Positions 40,722 through 51,300 are shown, counted from the first letter of the stretch. The stretch: DNA of 64,000 nucleotides from Janthinobacterium sp. 67 (GCF_002797895.1 NZ_PGES01000001.1:3038001-3102000); one strand, 5' to 3'. The notes: a model not told the origin generated them from the sequence alone. Numbers and translations: made by a program.

Positions 40722-41777
40722 TTAAATCTTTTTAAATAGTGCCGCAACGATTAAACCCATATTGCCCAGCATAGTTTGACGATAAATACCTGCACGCTTG
40801 AGTCCAATCAGGCGCGGCAAAAACCATCGATCACGTGATTGAGCCAAACGGTCCAAAATAATACGATTCTCGGGAGTCAACATATGGCGCATTTTTTGCA
40901 ATGCTTCGATATGCTGATCATTCCATTCACGAAAGTGCCCCTGGAGCAGCATTCTTATCCGTGAAAAACGAGCCAGCCAGTTCGAATTCATGCCGACGAT
41001 ATTGCCTTCGTGCTGGCGATAGCGCAACGACGGGTACGCATCATAAAATACGCGCCCCCCACATCCGCTGATCACCATATAGATCCACCAGTCATGCGTC
41101 AGCACGGACACCTCACTACAAGCCTGACGCAATAAAGTGCGCGCTGCGGAGTTGAATACCATGGTATTTCCCCCGCCGATATTCTGCATCAGCGCATTCG
41201 AAAATCCTGGCTTTTTTTGAAACAGCGGCGACAGACCAATATCTTGGTTCTCGGAATTAACCAGCCGAGTACGGCTACAATATAAAGCCGGTATGTCCGC
41301 TGGCACGGAATTCAACCAGTCCACAGCCCGCTGAAGTTTATCCTCTTCCCAAATATCGTCCTGATCAGAATAGGCAAAATAATCGGCCTCGATATCAGCT
41401 TTACAAGTCAAGGACAAAAAGTTGGCAGAAAAACCCTCTGCCGGCCCGAAATGCACCGACAGACGCTCTTCACCCCACTTCTGTTGATAACTGGCGAGAA
41501 TATCGTGGGTGGCATCGCGCGAGCCGTCGTCAGATGCCCATACTTCCCAGTTGGAATGACTCTGCGCCTCGAACGAATCGAGCTGCTCCGCGAGAAAATT
41601 CTGCCCATGATAAGTACACAGCAAAATAGCAATTTTTGGCGCAGCGCTCACCGTTATAGGCGCACCCTTGAACACGTCGCTCTTCACTACCATATTCGGT
41701 GCGGTCACGCCGTGCTGCTCATGATGGTCAACGATGTAATGCCTGTCGTTTGAGATCATTCTATTGACTTGATTCAC
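40722..41777 (-). CDS. GT2-family glycosyltransferase (rhamnosyltransferase-like)
   Basis: 351 residues starting at GTG 41777, which has GGAGG six bases upstream; ATG 41759 is less favoured. The GT2 domain starts near residue 48 ([20 protein letters not shown]) and contains [11 protein letters not shown] and [15 protein letters not shown], the latter typical of rhamnosyltransferases of the RfbF/RgpB type. The C-terminal part has an aromatic HDWWIYM motif. It is the first gene of the rfb operon, so it probably transfers L-rhamnose made by RfbBDAC; this is inferred from context. Confidence 0.85.
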   Translation of the reverse strand: MNQVNRMISNDRHYIVDHHEQHGVTAPNMVVKSDVFKGAPITVSAAPKIAILLCTYHGQNFLAEQLDSFEAQSHSNWEVWASDDGSRDATHDILASYQQKWGEERLSVHFGPAEGFSANFLSLTCKADIEADYFAYSDQDDIWEEDKLQRAVDWLNSVPADIPALYCSRTRLVNSENQDIGLSPLFQKKPGFSNALMQNIGGGNTMVFNSAARTLLRQACSEVSVLTHDWWIYMVISGCGGRVFYDAYPSLRYRQHEGNIVGMNSNWLARFSRIRMLLQGHFREWNDQHIEALQKMRHMLTPENRIILDRLAQSRDRWFLPRLIGLKRAGIYRQTMLGNMGLIVAALFKKI

Positions 41778-42141
41778 TTACCGCCTCCACCAGTGACCTT
41801 CCAGATATCCTATGCGGGCCACGCTTGGCGCACCCGTCCAACGGAAGTATCACAGATGTCGGAATTTTTTTAAAAGGCTGTAACATCATGTAACAATGCA
41901 AACACCTTCAGAATTCTAACAGCATCAATAAATAGTGGCAAATTAATTTGCTATAATTGCAACAAAATTGAAATGGAGAACAAACAAATTTATTAAATAC
42001 AACACAAGTTGCCAGCCAATACATATGGAAGGCATGGGTATAAATTAATAAAAATTTCGAATGGGGAATTCCCATTAGAAAAATGGCAAATGGCTTTTAA
42101 ATAATACACGAGTGCGCAGGCGAGTGGCGCAGGGGAGAAAA
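41778..42141. other. AT-rich region upstream of the rfb operon (about 360 bp)
   Basis: No gene on either strand. It carries the minus-strand promoter described separately and a plus-strand extended -10 that could drive a short untranslated RNA ending at the hairpin at 42142. It is clearly more AT-rich than the flanking genes. Confidence 0.65.
41913..41941 (-). promoter_or_regulatory. Sigma-70 promoter for the rfb/O-polysaccharide operon
   Basis: On the minus strand, -35 TTGCCA (41936-41941) and -10 TAGAAT (41913-41918) are separated by exactly 17 bases. The leader to the GTG at 41777 would be about 130 bases. No other equally good promoter was seen between here and the operon's first gene. 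Confidence 0.65.
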
Positions 42142-42175
42142 GCATGCGCGCCGTCACGGCGCGCATGAATTTTTT
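41949..42175 (+). ncRNA. Possible small RNA (extended -10 to terminator)
   Basis: A TGC-TATAAT extended -10 element lies at 41949-41957 and, about 185 bases on, the hairpin 42142-42166 is followed by AATTTTTTATT. No open frame of note lies between. This would give a transcript of roughly 210 bases. There is no good -35 and nothing else to support it. Confidence 0.3.
42142..42166. terminator. Perfect hairpin terminator after the helicase gene
   Basis: Eleven-base stem CATGCGCGCCG/CGGCGCGCATG with a TCA loop. On the minus strand the stem is followed by CTTTTCT, suited to ending the helicase transcript. On the plus strand it is followed by AATTTTTT. Confidence 0.85.
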
Positions 42176-42176
42176 A

Positions 42177-43730
<1,554 letters not shown>

Positions 43731-44048
43731 AAATTTTCTGGTGTGCCTCCGCACTGCGGAAGCCATGCTTTCTCAATAAACAACATTTCGGGGCACAGGC
43801 AGCTCCGTCTTGCAAGCCATGGATCATTGTTCTTGCGGCACCTCCGTGCTCCGGGACATGCTGGAAGGCGTATGCGGGAGCGTCGAAGAGATGTGCGGCG
43901 ATGGCGGCGGAGATCGCGCCGGCGGAACATCGCGCGCAGAAGATACAATATCAGTGCTGTAAACGATACCCTAATTCACCGCAACTGTACACGGAAACCG
44001 TGATTTTTGAGCAAAAAGCGTTCCAGCAATGGCACGCCAGGATGCCGT
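43731..44048. other. Helicase leader and divergent gap (about 320 bp)
   Basis: No gene can be supported. A hairpin-capable segment around 43746-43767 (GCCTCCGCACTGCGGAAGC) lies near the helicase start. No promoter could be fixed. Confidence 0.5.
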
Positions 44049-44324
44049 ATGATGCCTGATTCTATTCCTGCTCCGATGCCTGCTGCTCCACTCCCTGCCC
44101 TCACCATGCCCACCCCGCCCTTAGCCCACGATCCGCAACCGCAACCACCCAGCAAACCGGGCAATGACGAGTGCTGCCACAGCGGTTGCACCTTTTGCGT
44201 GCTGGAAATGTACCAGGAAGACCTGGCCGCCTACGAAGAGGCCCTGAAGGCATGGCAGCAGCGCCAGCAAGCCGCTGCCGCGCCCGCCACCCGGGGCGTC
44301 AGAAAACCGCGCAAGCGCGCCTGA
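44049..44324 (+). CDS. Oxidoreductase-like domain protein
   Basis: About 91 residues from ATG at 44049; an in-frame TTG at 44007 is possible. A proline-rich N-terminal half precedes the conserved segment PPSKPGNDECCHSGCTFCV and then YQEDLAAYEEALKAW, which matches the short 'oxidoreductase-like, N-terminal' family (Pfam PF09791). The four cysteines (CC, C, C) could bind a metal. The biochemical function of this family is not established. Confidence 0.78.
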   Translation: MMPDSIPAPMPAAPLPALTMPTPPLAHDPQPQPPSKPGNDECCHSGCTFCVLEMYQEDLAAYEEALKAWQQRQQAAAAPATRGVRKPRKRA

Positions 44325-44334
44325 CTTCATTACA

Positions 44335-46020
44335 TCAAAAGCTTTCCCACTCATCCACTGGCGCCGCGCGACGCGCCGTGCTGGCCAATTGACGCGGCGC
44401 CGCTGCCGGCGTCACGGCTGCCGACGCCTTGACGGTGACGGGTGCGCGCGGCCGGCTCGCGGCGGCGCTGGCCACGTCGAGCTTGAAGACGCTGACCACG
44501 GCGCTCAGGCTGGCGGCTTGTTCCTGCATCGATTCGGCCGCTGCGGCCGCCTCCTCCACCAGGGCCGCATTTTGCTGCGTCACCTGGTCCATCTGGGCGA
44601 TGGCCTGGTTGACTTGCTCGATACCGGCGCTCTGCTCGCTGCTGGCGGCCGTGATCTCGCTCATGATGTCCGTCACGCGGGTGATGCTGGCAACGATGTC
44701 ATCCATCGTGCGGCCCGCCTGGTCCACCAGTTTCGATCCCGCCTCGACTTTCTCGACCGAATCGCCGATCAGGACCTTGATATCCTTGGCCGCCGCGGCC
44801 GAGCGTTGCGCCAGGTTGCGCACTTCCGTGGCCACGACGGCAAAGCCGCGACCCTGTTCGCCCGCACGCGCGGCCTCGACGGCGGCATTCAGGGCCAGGA
44901 TATTGGTCTGGAAAGCGATGCCATCGATGACGGCGATGATGTCGACGATCTTGCGTGACGATTCATTGATCGACGCCATCGTGCCCACCACTTCGCTGAC
45001 GACCTTGCCGCCTTCGATGGCGATGCTCGACGACGTCTGCGCCATGGTATTGGCCTGGCGCGCATTGTCCGCATTCTGTTTCACGGTCGACGTCAGCTCT
45101 TCCATCGACGAGGCCGTTTCTTCCAGCGAACTGGCCTGCTCTTCCGTGCGCGACGACAAATCCTGGTTGCCGGCGGCAATCTGGCTCGACGCCGTGGCGA
45201 TGGTATCGGTGCCGCTGCGCACCTGACCCACCAGATTCTGCAGACTGGCGTTCATGTCTTTCAGGGCCTGCATCAATTGCCCCGTTTCGTCTTGCGATTG
45301 CACAACGATATGCGCAGTCAGATCGCCGGCCGCCACCTGGCGCGCCACACCGACGGCCTCGGTCAGCGGACGCGCCACGCTGCGCGCCACCCACAATGCC
45401 AGCAGCATGCCGATGACAACGATGCCCACCAGCAAGCCGATCAGGCTGGCGCGCGTGGCCGCATAGGTTGCATCGGCGCTGGCGCTCGAGCGCACGCCGC
45501 CATCCGTATTAATCGACACCAGTTTATCCAGGGCCGCCATCATGTCCGTCATGACCTTGGCGGACGGTCCCACGGCCAGCGCGCGCGCCTCTTCCTTTTT
45601 CATGTCGCGCGACAGGCTCAACATGCTTGCATGCAGGCGCATGAATTCATCGTTGAGCACCAGGAAGCGTTCGAACACTTCCTTCTCGCCTGCTGAGGAA
45701 ATCAAGCCGCGGTATTTATCGCTATCGGCCTTCAGCTTGGCCTGCGTTTCCGTCATGCGCGTTTCGTTCTGCGCCATGTCGGCATCCTGCGCGGCCAGCA
45801 TGTGCGCCAGTTCCCAACGGCGGAAATCGCTGACATCGCTGCGCATATTCATGGCCGTCAGCACGCTGGGCATCCAGTTGTCGGACAGGTCGGTCGACGC
45901 CTCATTAATACGCGCCATGGAAAAGATCGCCGACACGCCCAAGGCCGCCGTCAACAGCAGCACGGCGCCAAACGACAAGATCAGCCTGGTGGCAATTTTC
46001 AGATCAAAAAACCATTTCAT
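44335..46020 (-). CDS. Methyl-accepting chemotaxis protein
   Basis: 561 residues from ATG at 46020 with GAAGGA nearby upstream. Membrane helix 1 (about 10-32), a four-helix-bundle sensor (about 35-185), helix 2 (about 190-212), HAMP, and a cytoplasmic signalling domain with the hairpin tip [32 protein letters not shown]. The last residues (DEWESF) resemble the NWETF-type tether that binds CheR and CheB, so the receptor can probably be methylated efficiently. It acts in the inner membrane with CheA/CheW, which are not in this window. The ligand is unknown. Confidence 0.95.
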   Translation of the reverse strand: MKWFFDLKIATRLILSFGAVLLLTAALGVSAIFSMARINEASTDLSDNWMPSVLTAMNMRSDVSDFRRWELAHMLAAQDADMAQNETRMTETQAKLKADSDKYRGLISSAGEKEVFERFLVLNDEFMRLHASMLSLSRDMKKEEARALAVGPSAKVMTDMMAALDKLVSINTDGGVRSSASADATYAATRASLIGLLVGIVVIGMLLALWVARSVARPLTEAVGVARQVAAGDLTAHIVVQSQDETGQLMQALKDMNASLQNLVGQVRSGTDTIATASSQIAAGNQDLSSRTEEQASSLEETASSMEELTSTVKQNADNARQANTMAQTSSSIAIEGGKVVSEVVGTMASINESSRKIVDIIAVIDGIAFQTNILALNAAVEAARAGEQGRGFAVVATEVRNLAQRSAAAAKDIKVLIGDSVEKVEAGSKLVDQAGRTMDDIVASITRVTDIMSEITAASSEQSAGIEQVNQAIAQMDQVTQQNAALVEEAAAAAESMQEQAASLSAVVSVFKLDVASAAASRPRAPVTVKASAAVTPAAAPRQLASTARRAAPVDEWESF

Positions 46021-46412
46021 GCGTTGCTTTCCTTCATTAAACAAACGGGACAAAAGTGAGCAGTGATGGAGAGCAAGCTCATCCCGACACACACGTTAAA
46101 TTTCCGCAAAGCAACATTTTATCACCGTCGTACTGCAACGCAGAGTAGTTTGACTGCTGCAGACGGCCAAAGTTCGCGCGTCGCGCGCAAGGTGGCATTT
46201 TTTCCAAAGTACCGTTATTTCCGCAGGGACAATACAGCAACGGGCGTAGGAGTCGGATGACAAGAGGCAATGTTCCTAGCCTACATAAGCACGTCGGCTC
46301 ATCCGATGCCCACCGGCGTCCCCCGGTCATATAGTGGATACAAGATTCAGCACAACGCTAGCAAGCCAGAAAAGCAGCGCCATCCAACAAAATCAGAAGA
46401 CGAGGCCCTAAC
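46021..46412. other. Divergent gap between chemoreceptor and Crp/Fnr genes (about 390 bp)
   Basis: A 65-codon frame at 46063-46260 has no ribosome site or recognisable sequence and is not called. A TATAGT hexamer at about 46330 could be the -10 of the Crp/Fnr gene. Nothing else was recognised. Confidence 0.5.
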
Positions 46413-47219
46413 ATGTACAAAGCTTATAGCAACCTGACCCCAGCAACGAATAACCACGCAGTCGCCCAGCACAACTGGCAAGCCGCTCCCGCCACACCGA
46501 TGATCAGCATCACGGGCGCCCAACAGAACGAATTGCTGCGCGCCTTGTCGCGCACCGATCTGGAGCGTTTGTTTTGCCAGTTGGAACTGGTCGCTCTTCC
46601 TGCCGGCAAGCACTTGTTCGATTGCGGCGGCAAGATTGAATACACGTACTTCCCCACCAACGCCATCGTTTCCCTGCTGTACGTGATGGAAGACGGCGCC
46701 ACCACCGAGATCGCCGTCGTCGGCCGCGAAGGCGTCGCCGGCGTGGTGCTGTACGAAGCCGAACGCGCCACCTGCACGGCCATCGTGCAAACGGCCGGCT
46801 ACGGCTACCGCCTGAAAACGGCCTTCCTGCGCGAAGTGTTCAATGAAGGCGGCGCGCTGGCACAATTGCTGATGCGCTACACCAGCGCCATGTTTGCGCA
46901 AATGGCACAGAACGTGGTGGGCGGCCGCCATTGCAGCATCGAACAGAAACTGTGCCGCTGGCTGCTGGACCGCCTCGACCGTTCGCTGTCGAACGAGCTG
47001 AAGGTCACGCAAGACACCATGGCCAACATGCTGGGCGTGCGCCGCGAAAGCATCACCGTGACGGCCCGCAAGTTGCAGGATGAAGGCTTGATCCAGTACC
47101 GCCGCGGCACCGTCGAAGTGCTGGACCGCGAAGGACTGGAAGCGGCCGCCGGCAATTGCTACAAGGCCGCCCGTGCCGGTTTCGAACAATTCCGCAGCGG
47201 CATCAGCGCACACAATTAA
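46413..47219 (+). CDS. Crp/Fnr family transcriptional regulator
   Basis: 268 residues. After ~30 variable residues comes a cyclic-nucleotide-type beta barrel (VALPAGKHLFDCGGKIEYTYFPTNAIVSLLYVMEDG, EIAVVGREGVAGVV) and a C-terminal winged helix (VTQDTMANMLGVRRESITVTARKLQDEGLIQYRRG). The phosphate-binding cassette for cAMP and the Cys cluster of Fnr are not present, so the signal is unknown; the family includes regulators that respond to other ligands. It lies 176 bases upstream of the OmpW-like gene, which it might control. Confidence 0.9.
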   Translation: MYKAYSNLTPATNNHAVAQHNWQAAPATPMISITGAQQNELLRALSRTDLERLFCQLELVALPAGKHLFDCGGKIEYTYFPTNAIVSLLYVMEDGATTEIAVVGREGVAGVVLYEAERATCTAIVQTAGYGYRLKTAFLREVFNEGGALAQLLMRYTSAMFAQMAQNVVGGRHCSIEQKLCRWLLDRLDRSLSNELKVTQDTMANMLGVRRESITVTARKLQDEGLIQYRRGTVEVLDREGLEAAAGNCYKAARAGFEQFRSGISAHN

Positions 47220-47324
47220 GCCACATCGCAAGGTGGTGCGACAGGAAAGCAACACCTTGCACCACCATTCGCCACTTCATCTTGCCTTGTAAGAATCCAG
47301 CCTCTATTATTCTTGCTGAAATTA

Positions 47325-47352
47325 CCCAATGGAAACTTTAGTTTCCATTGGG
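47325..47352. repeat. 12-base perfect palindrome upstream of the outer-membrane barrel gene
   Basis: CCCAATGGAAAC/GTTTCCATTGGG with a TTTA loop, 43 bases before the ATG at 47396. No U-tract follows, so it is not a standard terminator for the regulator gene. It could be an operator or a leader hairpin. Confidence 0.75.
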
Positions 47353-47395
47353 CATATTTATCGCGTGATTAGACCAACAACTGGAGTCAACAAGC

Positions 47396-48058
47396 ATGAA
47401 ACAGCATCACCTGATCGCCGCCCTGCTGACAGGCATGTTCTGCGCAAGCCAAGCCCAGGCAGAAATGGCGATCGCCGCCGACCTGGGCACGACCGGCATC
47501 GGCGCGCACCTGAGCGTGCCGCTGCAATCGAATCTGAATGCCCGTTTTGGCGTCGGCTTCCTGAATTACTCCTACGACTCCAGCACCGACGATGTGGACT
47601 ACAAGCTGAAACTCAAACTGCGCACCTTCGACGCTCTGCTCGACTACTTCCCCATGGATGGCGCCTTCCGCGTGAGCGCCGGCGTCGTGTACAACGGCAA
47701 TAAAATCGATGCCAAAGGCAAGCCGAACAAAAGCGGAAGCTACACGCTGAACGGCCACACCTATACGGCAGCCAGCGCTGGCCAGCTGGACGGCACCATC
47801 GATTTCCGCAAGGTCGCCCCCTACATCGGCATCGGCTGGGGCAACTCGGTGAAAGAAGCCGGCTGGGGTATTTCCAGCGACATCGGCGTATTGCTCCAAG
47901 GTTCGCCTAAAACCTCGCTGCGCAATACCGGCTGCGACCCGCTGGTGTGCGCCGCCCTGAAAACGGACGTTGCCGCTGAAAACGACAAATTGGCCGACAA
48001 GGTCAAGGATTTCAAGGCGTATCCGGTGCTGCGCATCAGCGCCAGCTACCGCTTCTAA
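47396..48058 (+). CDS. Outer-membrane beta-barrel protein (OmpW-like)
   Basis: 220 residues with GGAG ribosome site. A signal peptide (about 1-22) ends in SQAQA before EMAIAADLG. The mature part has alternating strands (ARFGVGFLNYSYDSS, FRVSAGVVYNGNKI, YIGIGWGNS) and ends in SASYRF, a C-terminal aromatic as used by the Bam complex. A pair of cysteines (TGCDPLVCA) sits in a predicted loop. It is an eight-stranded-type barrel by size; the exact family is not certain. Confidence 0.8.
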   Translation: MKQHHLIAALLTGMFCASQAQAEMAIAADLGTTGIGAHLSVPLQSNLNARFGVGFLNYSYDSSTDDVDYKLKLKLRTFDALLDYFPMDGAFRVSAGVVYNGNKIDAKGKPNKSGSYTLNGHTYTAASAGQLDGTIDFRKVAPYIGIGWGNSVKEAGWGISSDIGVLLQGSPKTSLRNTGCDPLVCAALKTDVAAENDKLADKVKDFKAYPVLRISASYRF

Positions 48059-48089
48059 GCTGGCGCCAACCCCGCCTGGCACGATATCG

Positions 48090-48112
48090 AGGCACGCTAC
48101 AGCGTGCCTTTT
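48090..48112 (+). terminator. Terminator after the barrel gene
   Basis: Stem AGGCACGC(T)/(A)GCGTGCCT followed by TTTTGC on the plus strand, 32 bases after the stop codon. Confidence 0.75.
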
Positions 48113-48337
48113 GCATCTCCCGGGCTCCTGAAACGCCGCAGGCCTGGCATTGCGGCGGGGCGCCTGGTCCGCGCCTGGAACCACACAGCACCACATAACC
48201 AGCCACCAGCCGGCATCAACTGTTCATTGCGTCTCCCATCCGCACTGTTGCATACCCTGCCAGCAGACGCCTTGCCGGTACAATATTGCCATCCCCAACC
48301 TGGCGCGCCCCGCAGCACATCACATGGCGCCGGCACC

Positions 48338-48841
48338 ATGAAAGAATCAATGGAAGACATCAATTGCGAAGGCTTGCCGCACATCCGCGTACTGGCGGGC
48401 GAAAACTCCAGCGGCCCCGTGTATGAAACCCTGCCCGCGCGCCAGATCGACGAGCACGTCTACGAACTGCTGGCCTCGCCAGGCCTGACCCTGAATTTGG
48501 CGCGCGGCGACATCATCAGCATCGCCGACCCGCTCGCTCCCGCCGAAGTGCTTAAGCGCGGCGGTAACTTCTGCATCCAGATCTATGCCGACGACGTGTC
48601 GCAAGAGGCAGTGGACCAGCTCGAACGCGATGTGCAAGAGCAGCTGGGCGGCACCCTGGACGGCCAGTACAAGGGCAACCTCACCTTCAGCGTGCCGGGG
48701 CACCACGGCATCTACAGCGTCAACGGTCCCTTCGACGCCTTCCGCGAAGCGACAGGCGTGGAGTGGTACTTCGCCAACATCTACGTCAACCTCGATGACG
48801 ACGATGATGAGACCTTGCTCAACTGGTGGGTGGATATGTAA
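48338..48841 (+). CDS. Conserved hypothetical, DUF4265-like
   Basis: 167 residues from ATG 48338; ATG 48350 is also possible. Soluble, acidic, with the segment VYETLPARQIDEHVYELLASPGLTLNLARGDIISI that recalls DUF4265 proteins; the C-terminal part ends in an acid stretch (YVNLDDDDDETLLNWWVDM). No signal peptide or catalytic motif is visible. A longer frame from 48104 has no ribosome site. Family assignment from memory only. Confidence 0.65.
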   Translation: MKESMEDINCEGLPHIRVLAGENSSGPVYETLPARQIDEHVYELLASPGLTLNLARGDIISIADPLAPAEVLKRGGNFCIQIYADDVSQEAVDQLERDVQEQLGGTLDGQYKGNLTFSVPGHHGIYSVNGPFDAFREATGVEWYFANIYVNLDDDDDETLLNWWVDM

Positions 48842-48966
48842 GGTTGCCCGTGCGCCAGGCAGGGCCATGACACGCGTCAATGCTCCGTATTGCCCTGGCG
48901 CACATCAAGGTGCCTGTCCGCATCTTGCGTACGCTCTCTCTACCGTCAGCCACAGAGAGAAACGCC

Positions 48967-49335
48967 ATGCCCTACATTGCGATTGCCGACTATGCAAAGC
49001 AAAAAGAAATCGCGGGAAATGGCGAGTGCGTCACCTTGGTCAGAAACCTCACAGGCGCCCGTGCCTCATCGCTTTGGCGTGAAGGCGACAAAGTGACTGA
49101 TCTGCTGGAAAAAGGTAGCATCGCAAAAGGGACGCTGATTGCCACCTTCGTCAATGGTCGCTATCAGAATCTGCGGCATGGCAACCATGCGGCGCTCTTC
49201 ATTCGCCAGGTGCCTGGCGGTATTGAAATTTTCGACCAGTGGCGCAACCACAAACCCAGCGCCCGCGTGATCCACTTTGGCCGTTCTGCTGCGGGAGCAT
49301 CGAATCGCCCCGAGCGCTATTCGGTGGTCGAATGA
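48967..49335 (+). CDS. BPSL0067-like small papain-fold amidase/peptidase, putative secreted effector
   Basis: 122 residues from ATG 48967; an in-frame upstream extension to 48880 lacks a site. The sequence matches what I recall of the BPSL0067 family: GNGECVTLVR (Cys21), SLWREGDKV, GTLIATFVNGRYQN, RHGNHAALFI (His74) and FDQWRNH (Asp90). Cys-His-Asp in this order fits an NlpC/P60- or CHAP-like peptidoglycan amidase. There is no signal peptide, so export would need a type VI or other system. Its stop overlaps the next gene's start (ATGA). A role as antibacterial effector is inferred, not shown. Confidence 0.72.
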   Translation: MPYIAIADYAKQKEIAGNGECVTLVRNLTGARASSLWREGDKVTDLLEKGSIAKGTLIATFVNGRYQNLRHGNHAALFIRQVPGGIEIFDQWRNHKPSARVIHFGRSAAGASNRPERYSVVE

Positions 49336-49733
49336 AACCGCTCGCACTGCTGGCATTTTCCATCGCGGGCATGGCTATGCAGTACGCTGCCGCAGCCCCC
49401 GTTGTCTCCGTTTCTTGCCCGCAAGCGGCGCCCTCTACCTGGAACCGGCCCACCGCCAGGCTCGACAGCGTGCGCGTGCTGTCCTATCCGGCGAATCAGC
49501 CGCCGGTGGACGGCGGAGCCTTGCCCATCCTGGCCCCGATCAGGGAGTGGACAAGTGCTGGCACCTTATATCAACGCTGGGATATCAATTTCGATGCCCC
49601 ACGCTATCTGTTTCAAGTGGACTGCCTGTATGCCGGTACCGAACGGTACCTGCGCTTGGATTTGCCCGGAATCAAACAGTGCATTGCAGCCATTCAACAG
49701 CGAACGAAAATGGTCAGATTTCAGTGTAAATAG
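49332..49733 (+). CDS. Secreted STY0301-like protein, possible partner/immunity protein
   Basis: 133 residues with a signal peptide (MKPLALLAFSIAGMAMQYAAA) before APVVSVSCP. The mature part has four cysteines (SCP, VDCL, QCIAAI, FQCK) and patterns resembling STY0301 family proteins (WNRPTARLDSVRVLSYP, then LFQVDCLYAGTERYLRLDLP). It is translationally coupled to the amidase-like gene by an ATGA overlap. A periplasmic protein made together with a cell-wall hydrolase lacking a signal peptide is the expected arrangement for an immunity protein. Family recall and role are not verified. Confidence 0.65.
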   Translation: MKPLALLAFSIAGMAMQYAAAAPVVSVSCPQAAPSTWNRPTARLDSVRVLSYPANQPPVDGGALPILAPIREWTSAGTLYQRWDINFDAPRYLFQVDCLYAGTERYLRLDLPGIKQCIAAIQQRTKMVRFQCK

Positions 49734-49890
49734 TGCGCTGGACCGAATTTCTCATGCATGCTCATGGGAAAAACGGAGTGCGTGTGACAAGTCTGGCAGC
49801 GGTTGCAGCGGATCGCCCGCACAGGGCACGGCCAACCGAACTCATCGCTACGTGCTACGATGCAAGACAAGTTCCTTTCAATGACACGCC

Positions 49891-50604
49891 ATGAAATACA
49901 AGCTATTCCTGTTCGACCTCGACGATACCCTGCTCGACTTCCGGGCGTCCGAAAAACGTTCATTCCTGCACACCATGCACGAACTGGGCTTGCGCGATGG
50001 CATCGACGCGCTGTTTTCCCAGTACCAGGCGATCAACGTCGACCTGTGGAGACGTTTCGAAACGGGTGACGTGACCAAGGATTTCCTGAAAGTGGAACGC
50101 TTCCGCAAGACGTTTGCGCTGAACGGCATCGCCATCGATCCGGAACTGGCCAGCCGTCTGTATCTGGACTCCCTGCCGGACACGGTCGTGCTCATCGATG
50201 GCGCCAAGGAAGTGTGCGAGACGCTGTCGCGTATCGGCGAAGTGGGCATCATCACCAACGGCGTCGAGTCTATCCAGAACCGCCGCATCGCCGCCTCCGG
50301 CCTGAGCGACTACATATCCTTCGTCGCCACCTCCGAAGCGTGCGGCCACGCCAAGCCGGACGTGCGCTTCTTCGAATATGCGGCCAACATGGCGCGCGCA
50401 TTCAGCAAGGATACGACCATCATCGTCGGCGACCGCCTGGACGCCGACATCCTCGGCGCCAACCGCTACGGCATCGACAGTTGCTGGTTCAACCCGGACA
50501 GCATGGCCAATACCTCGGCCGCCATCCCCACCTATGAAGTGGCCAGCCTGCACGACATCGTGCCGGCGCTGGACGCGCTAACGGTCAACTTGAAACAGGC
50601 TTGA
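49891..50604 (+). CDS. yjjG: YjjG-type HAD pyrimidine nucleotidase
   Basis: 237 residues. HAD motif I LFLFDLDDTLLDF (nucleophile and acid Asp), motif II GIITNG, motif III Lys in GHAKPDVRFF and motif IV IIVGDRLDADILGA. The helical cap between motifs I and II matches YjjG. The enzyme dephosphorylates non-canonical pyrimidine nucleotides and so helps keep them out of DNA. It stands alone on the plus strand, convergent with the FKBP gene. Confidence 0.88.
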   Translation: MKYKLFLFDLDDTLLDFRASEKRSFLHTMHELGLRDGIDALFSQYQAINVDLWRRFETGDVTKDFLKVERFRKTFALNGIAIDPELASRLYLDSLPDTVVLIDGAKEVCETLSRIGEVGIITNGVESIQNRRIAASGLSDYISFVATSEACGHAKPDVRFFEYAANMARAFSKDTTIIVGDRLDADILGANRYGIDSCWFNPDSMANTSAAIPTYEVASLHDIVPALDALTVNLKQA

Positions 50605-50676
50605 TATCAACAAGCGCACCACCTGAAATACGCAGGGAGAATACGGAAACGATTAAACTGATGCCGCTGTCTGGCA

Positions 50677-51012
50677 TCAATCGCGCGTCAGCGCTTCCAG
50701 CAATTCAATCTCGAAGATCATATTGGAATGCGGCGGTATCAACCCCACCTGCCGCTCGCCATACGCCAGCGCCGCCGGCACCCACAGCTTGCGCTTGCCA
50801 CCGACCTGCATGCCTTGCAAACCCAAAATCCAGCCCTGGATGACCTTGTTATTGCTCAACACACAGCGGAAAGGCTCGCCCCGCTTGTGCGACGAGTCAA
50901 ACTCCGTGCCATCCTCCAGCCAGCCCCGATAGTGCGCAGTCACCAGCGCGCCGCGCGCAGCCGCCTTGCCGTCACCCACCACGATATCGTCAATCTTCAC
51001 TTCAGCCGTCAT
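50677..51012 (-). CDS. FKBP-type peptidyl-prolyl cis-trans isomerase
   Basis: 111 residues from ATG 51012, which has AAGGA upstream. A single FKBP domain: LVTAHYRGWLEDGTEFDSSHKRGEPF, VIQGWILGLQGMQVGGKRKLWVP, AYGERQVGLIPPHSNMIFEIELL. It catalyses proline isomerisation in the cytoplasm; no signal peptide is present. Longer frames to 51081 overlap the tRNA terminator and were rejected. Confidence 0.92.
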   Translation of the reverse strand: MTAEVKIDDIVVGDGKAAARGALVTAHYRGWLEDGTEFDSSHKRGEPFRCVLSNNKVIQGWILGLQGMQVGGKRKLWVPAALAYGERQVGLIPPHSNMIFEIELLEALTRD

Positions 51013-51061
51013 CTCATTCCATCCTTCGTCTATCGTCATGCCGCGATTGTACGGCAGCATG

Positions 51062-51093
51062 AAAAAAGCCCCGGCAGTCACCCGCCGGGGCTT
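51062..51093 (-). terminator. Rho-independent terminator of the tRNA gene
   Basis: On the minus strand a ten-base perfect stem AAGCCCCGGC/GCCGGGGCTT (51084-51093 with 51066-51075, loop of eight) is followed by TTTTTTC. It lies about 20 bases after the tRNA 3' end. Confidence 0.9.
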
Positions 51094-51113
51094 GTTCTAT
51101 TCTTGCTAAATTC

Positions 51114-51192
<79 letters not shown>

Positions 51193-51226
51193 GGGGACTG
51201 CGGCGTGGCGGCGCTGTTGATGCCCG

Positions 51227-51261
51227 CCTCGCGCGGCCGTTTTGGAAACGGACACGCGAGG
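51227..51261 (-). terminator. Long hairpin after rpoD
   Basis: Outer stem CCTCGCG/CGCGAGG and inner stem CCGTTT/AAACGG with internal bulges, between the rpoD stop and the tRNA gene. It probably ends the rpoD transcript, though no long U-tract follows. Confidence 0.6.
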
Positions 51262-51300
51262 ATAGGGGTATCAGGGGCGTACGTCAAGCCCTATTGGCTT

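Noticed and set aside
41773..41793. An ops/JUMPstart-like GGCGGTAAGTG before the rfb operon
   Set aside because: It overlaps the GGAGG ribosome site of the first gene and differs from the ops core (GGCGGTAGCGTG) by a deletion. No RfaH context is visible.
46063..46260. A 65-codon frame between the chemoreceptor and the Crp/Fnr gene
   Set aside because: Low-complexity sequence, no ribosome site, and no similarity.
48104..48337. Long N-terminal extension of the DUF4265-like gene
   Set aside because: It covers a terminator and an intergenic region. No ribosome site supports it.
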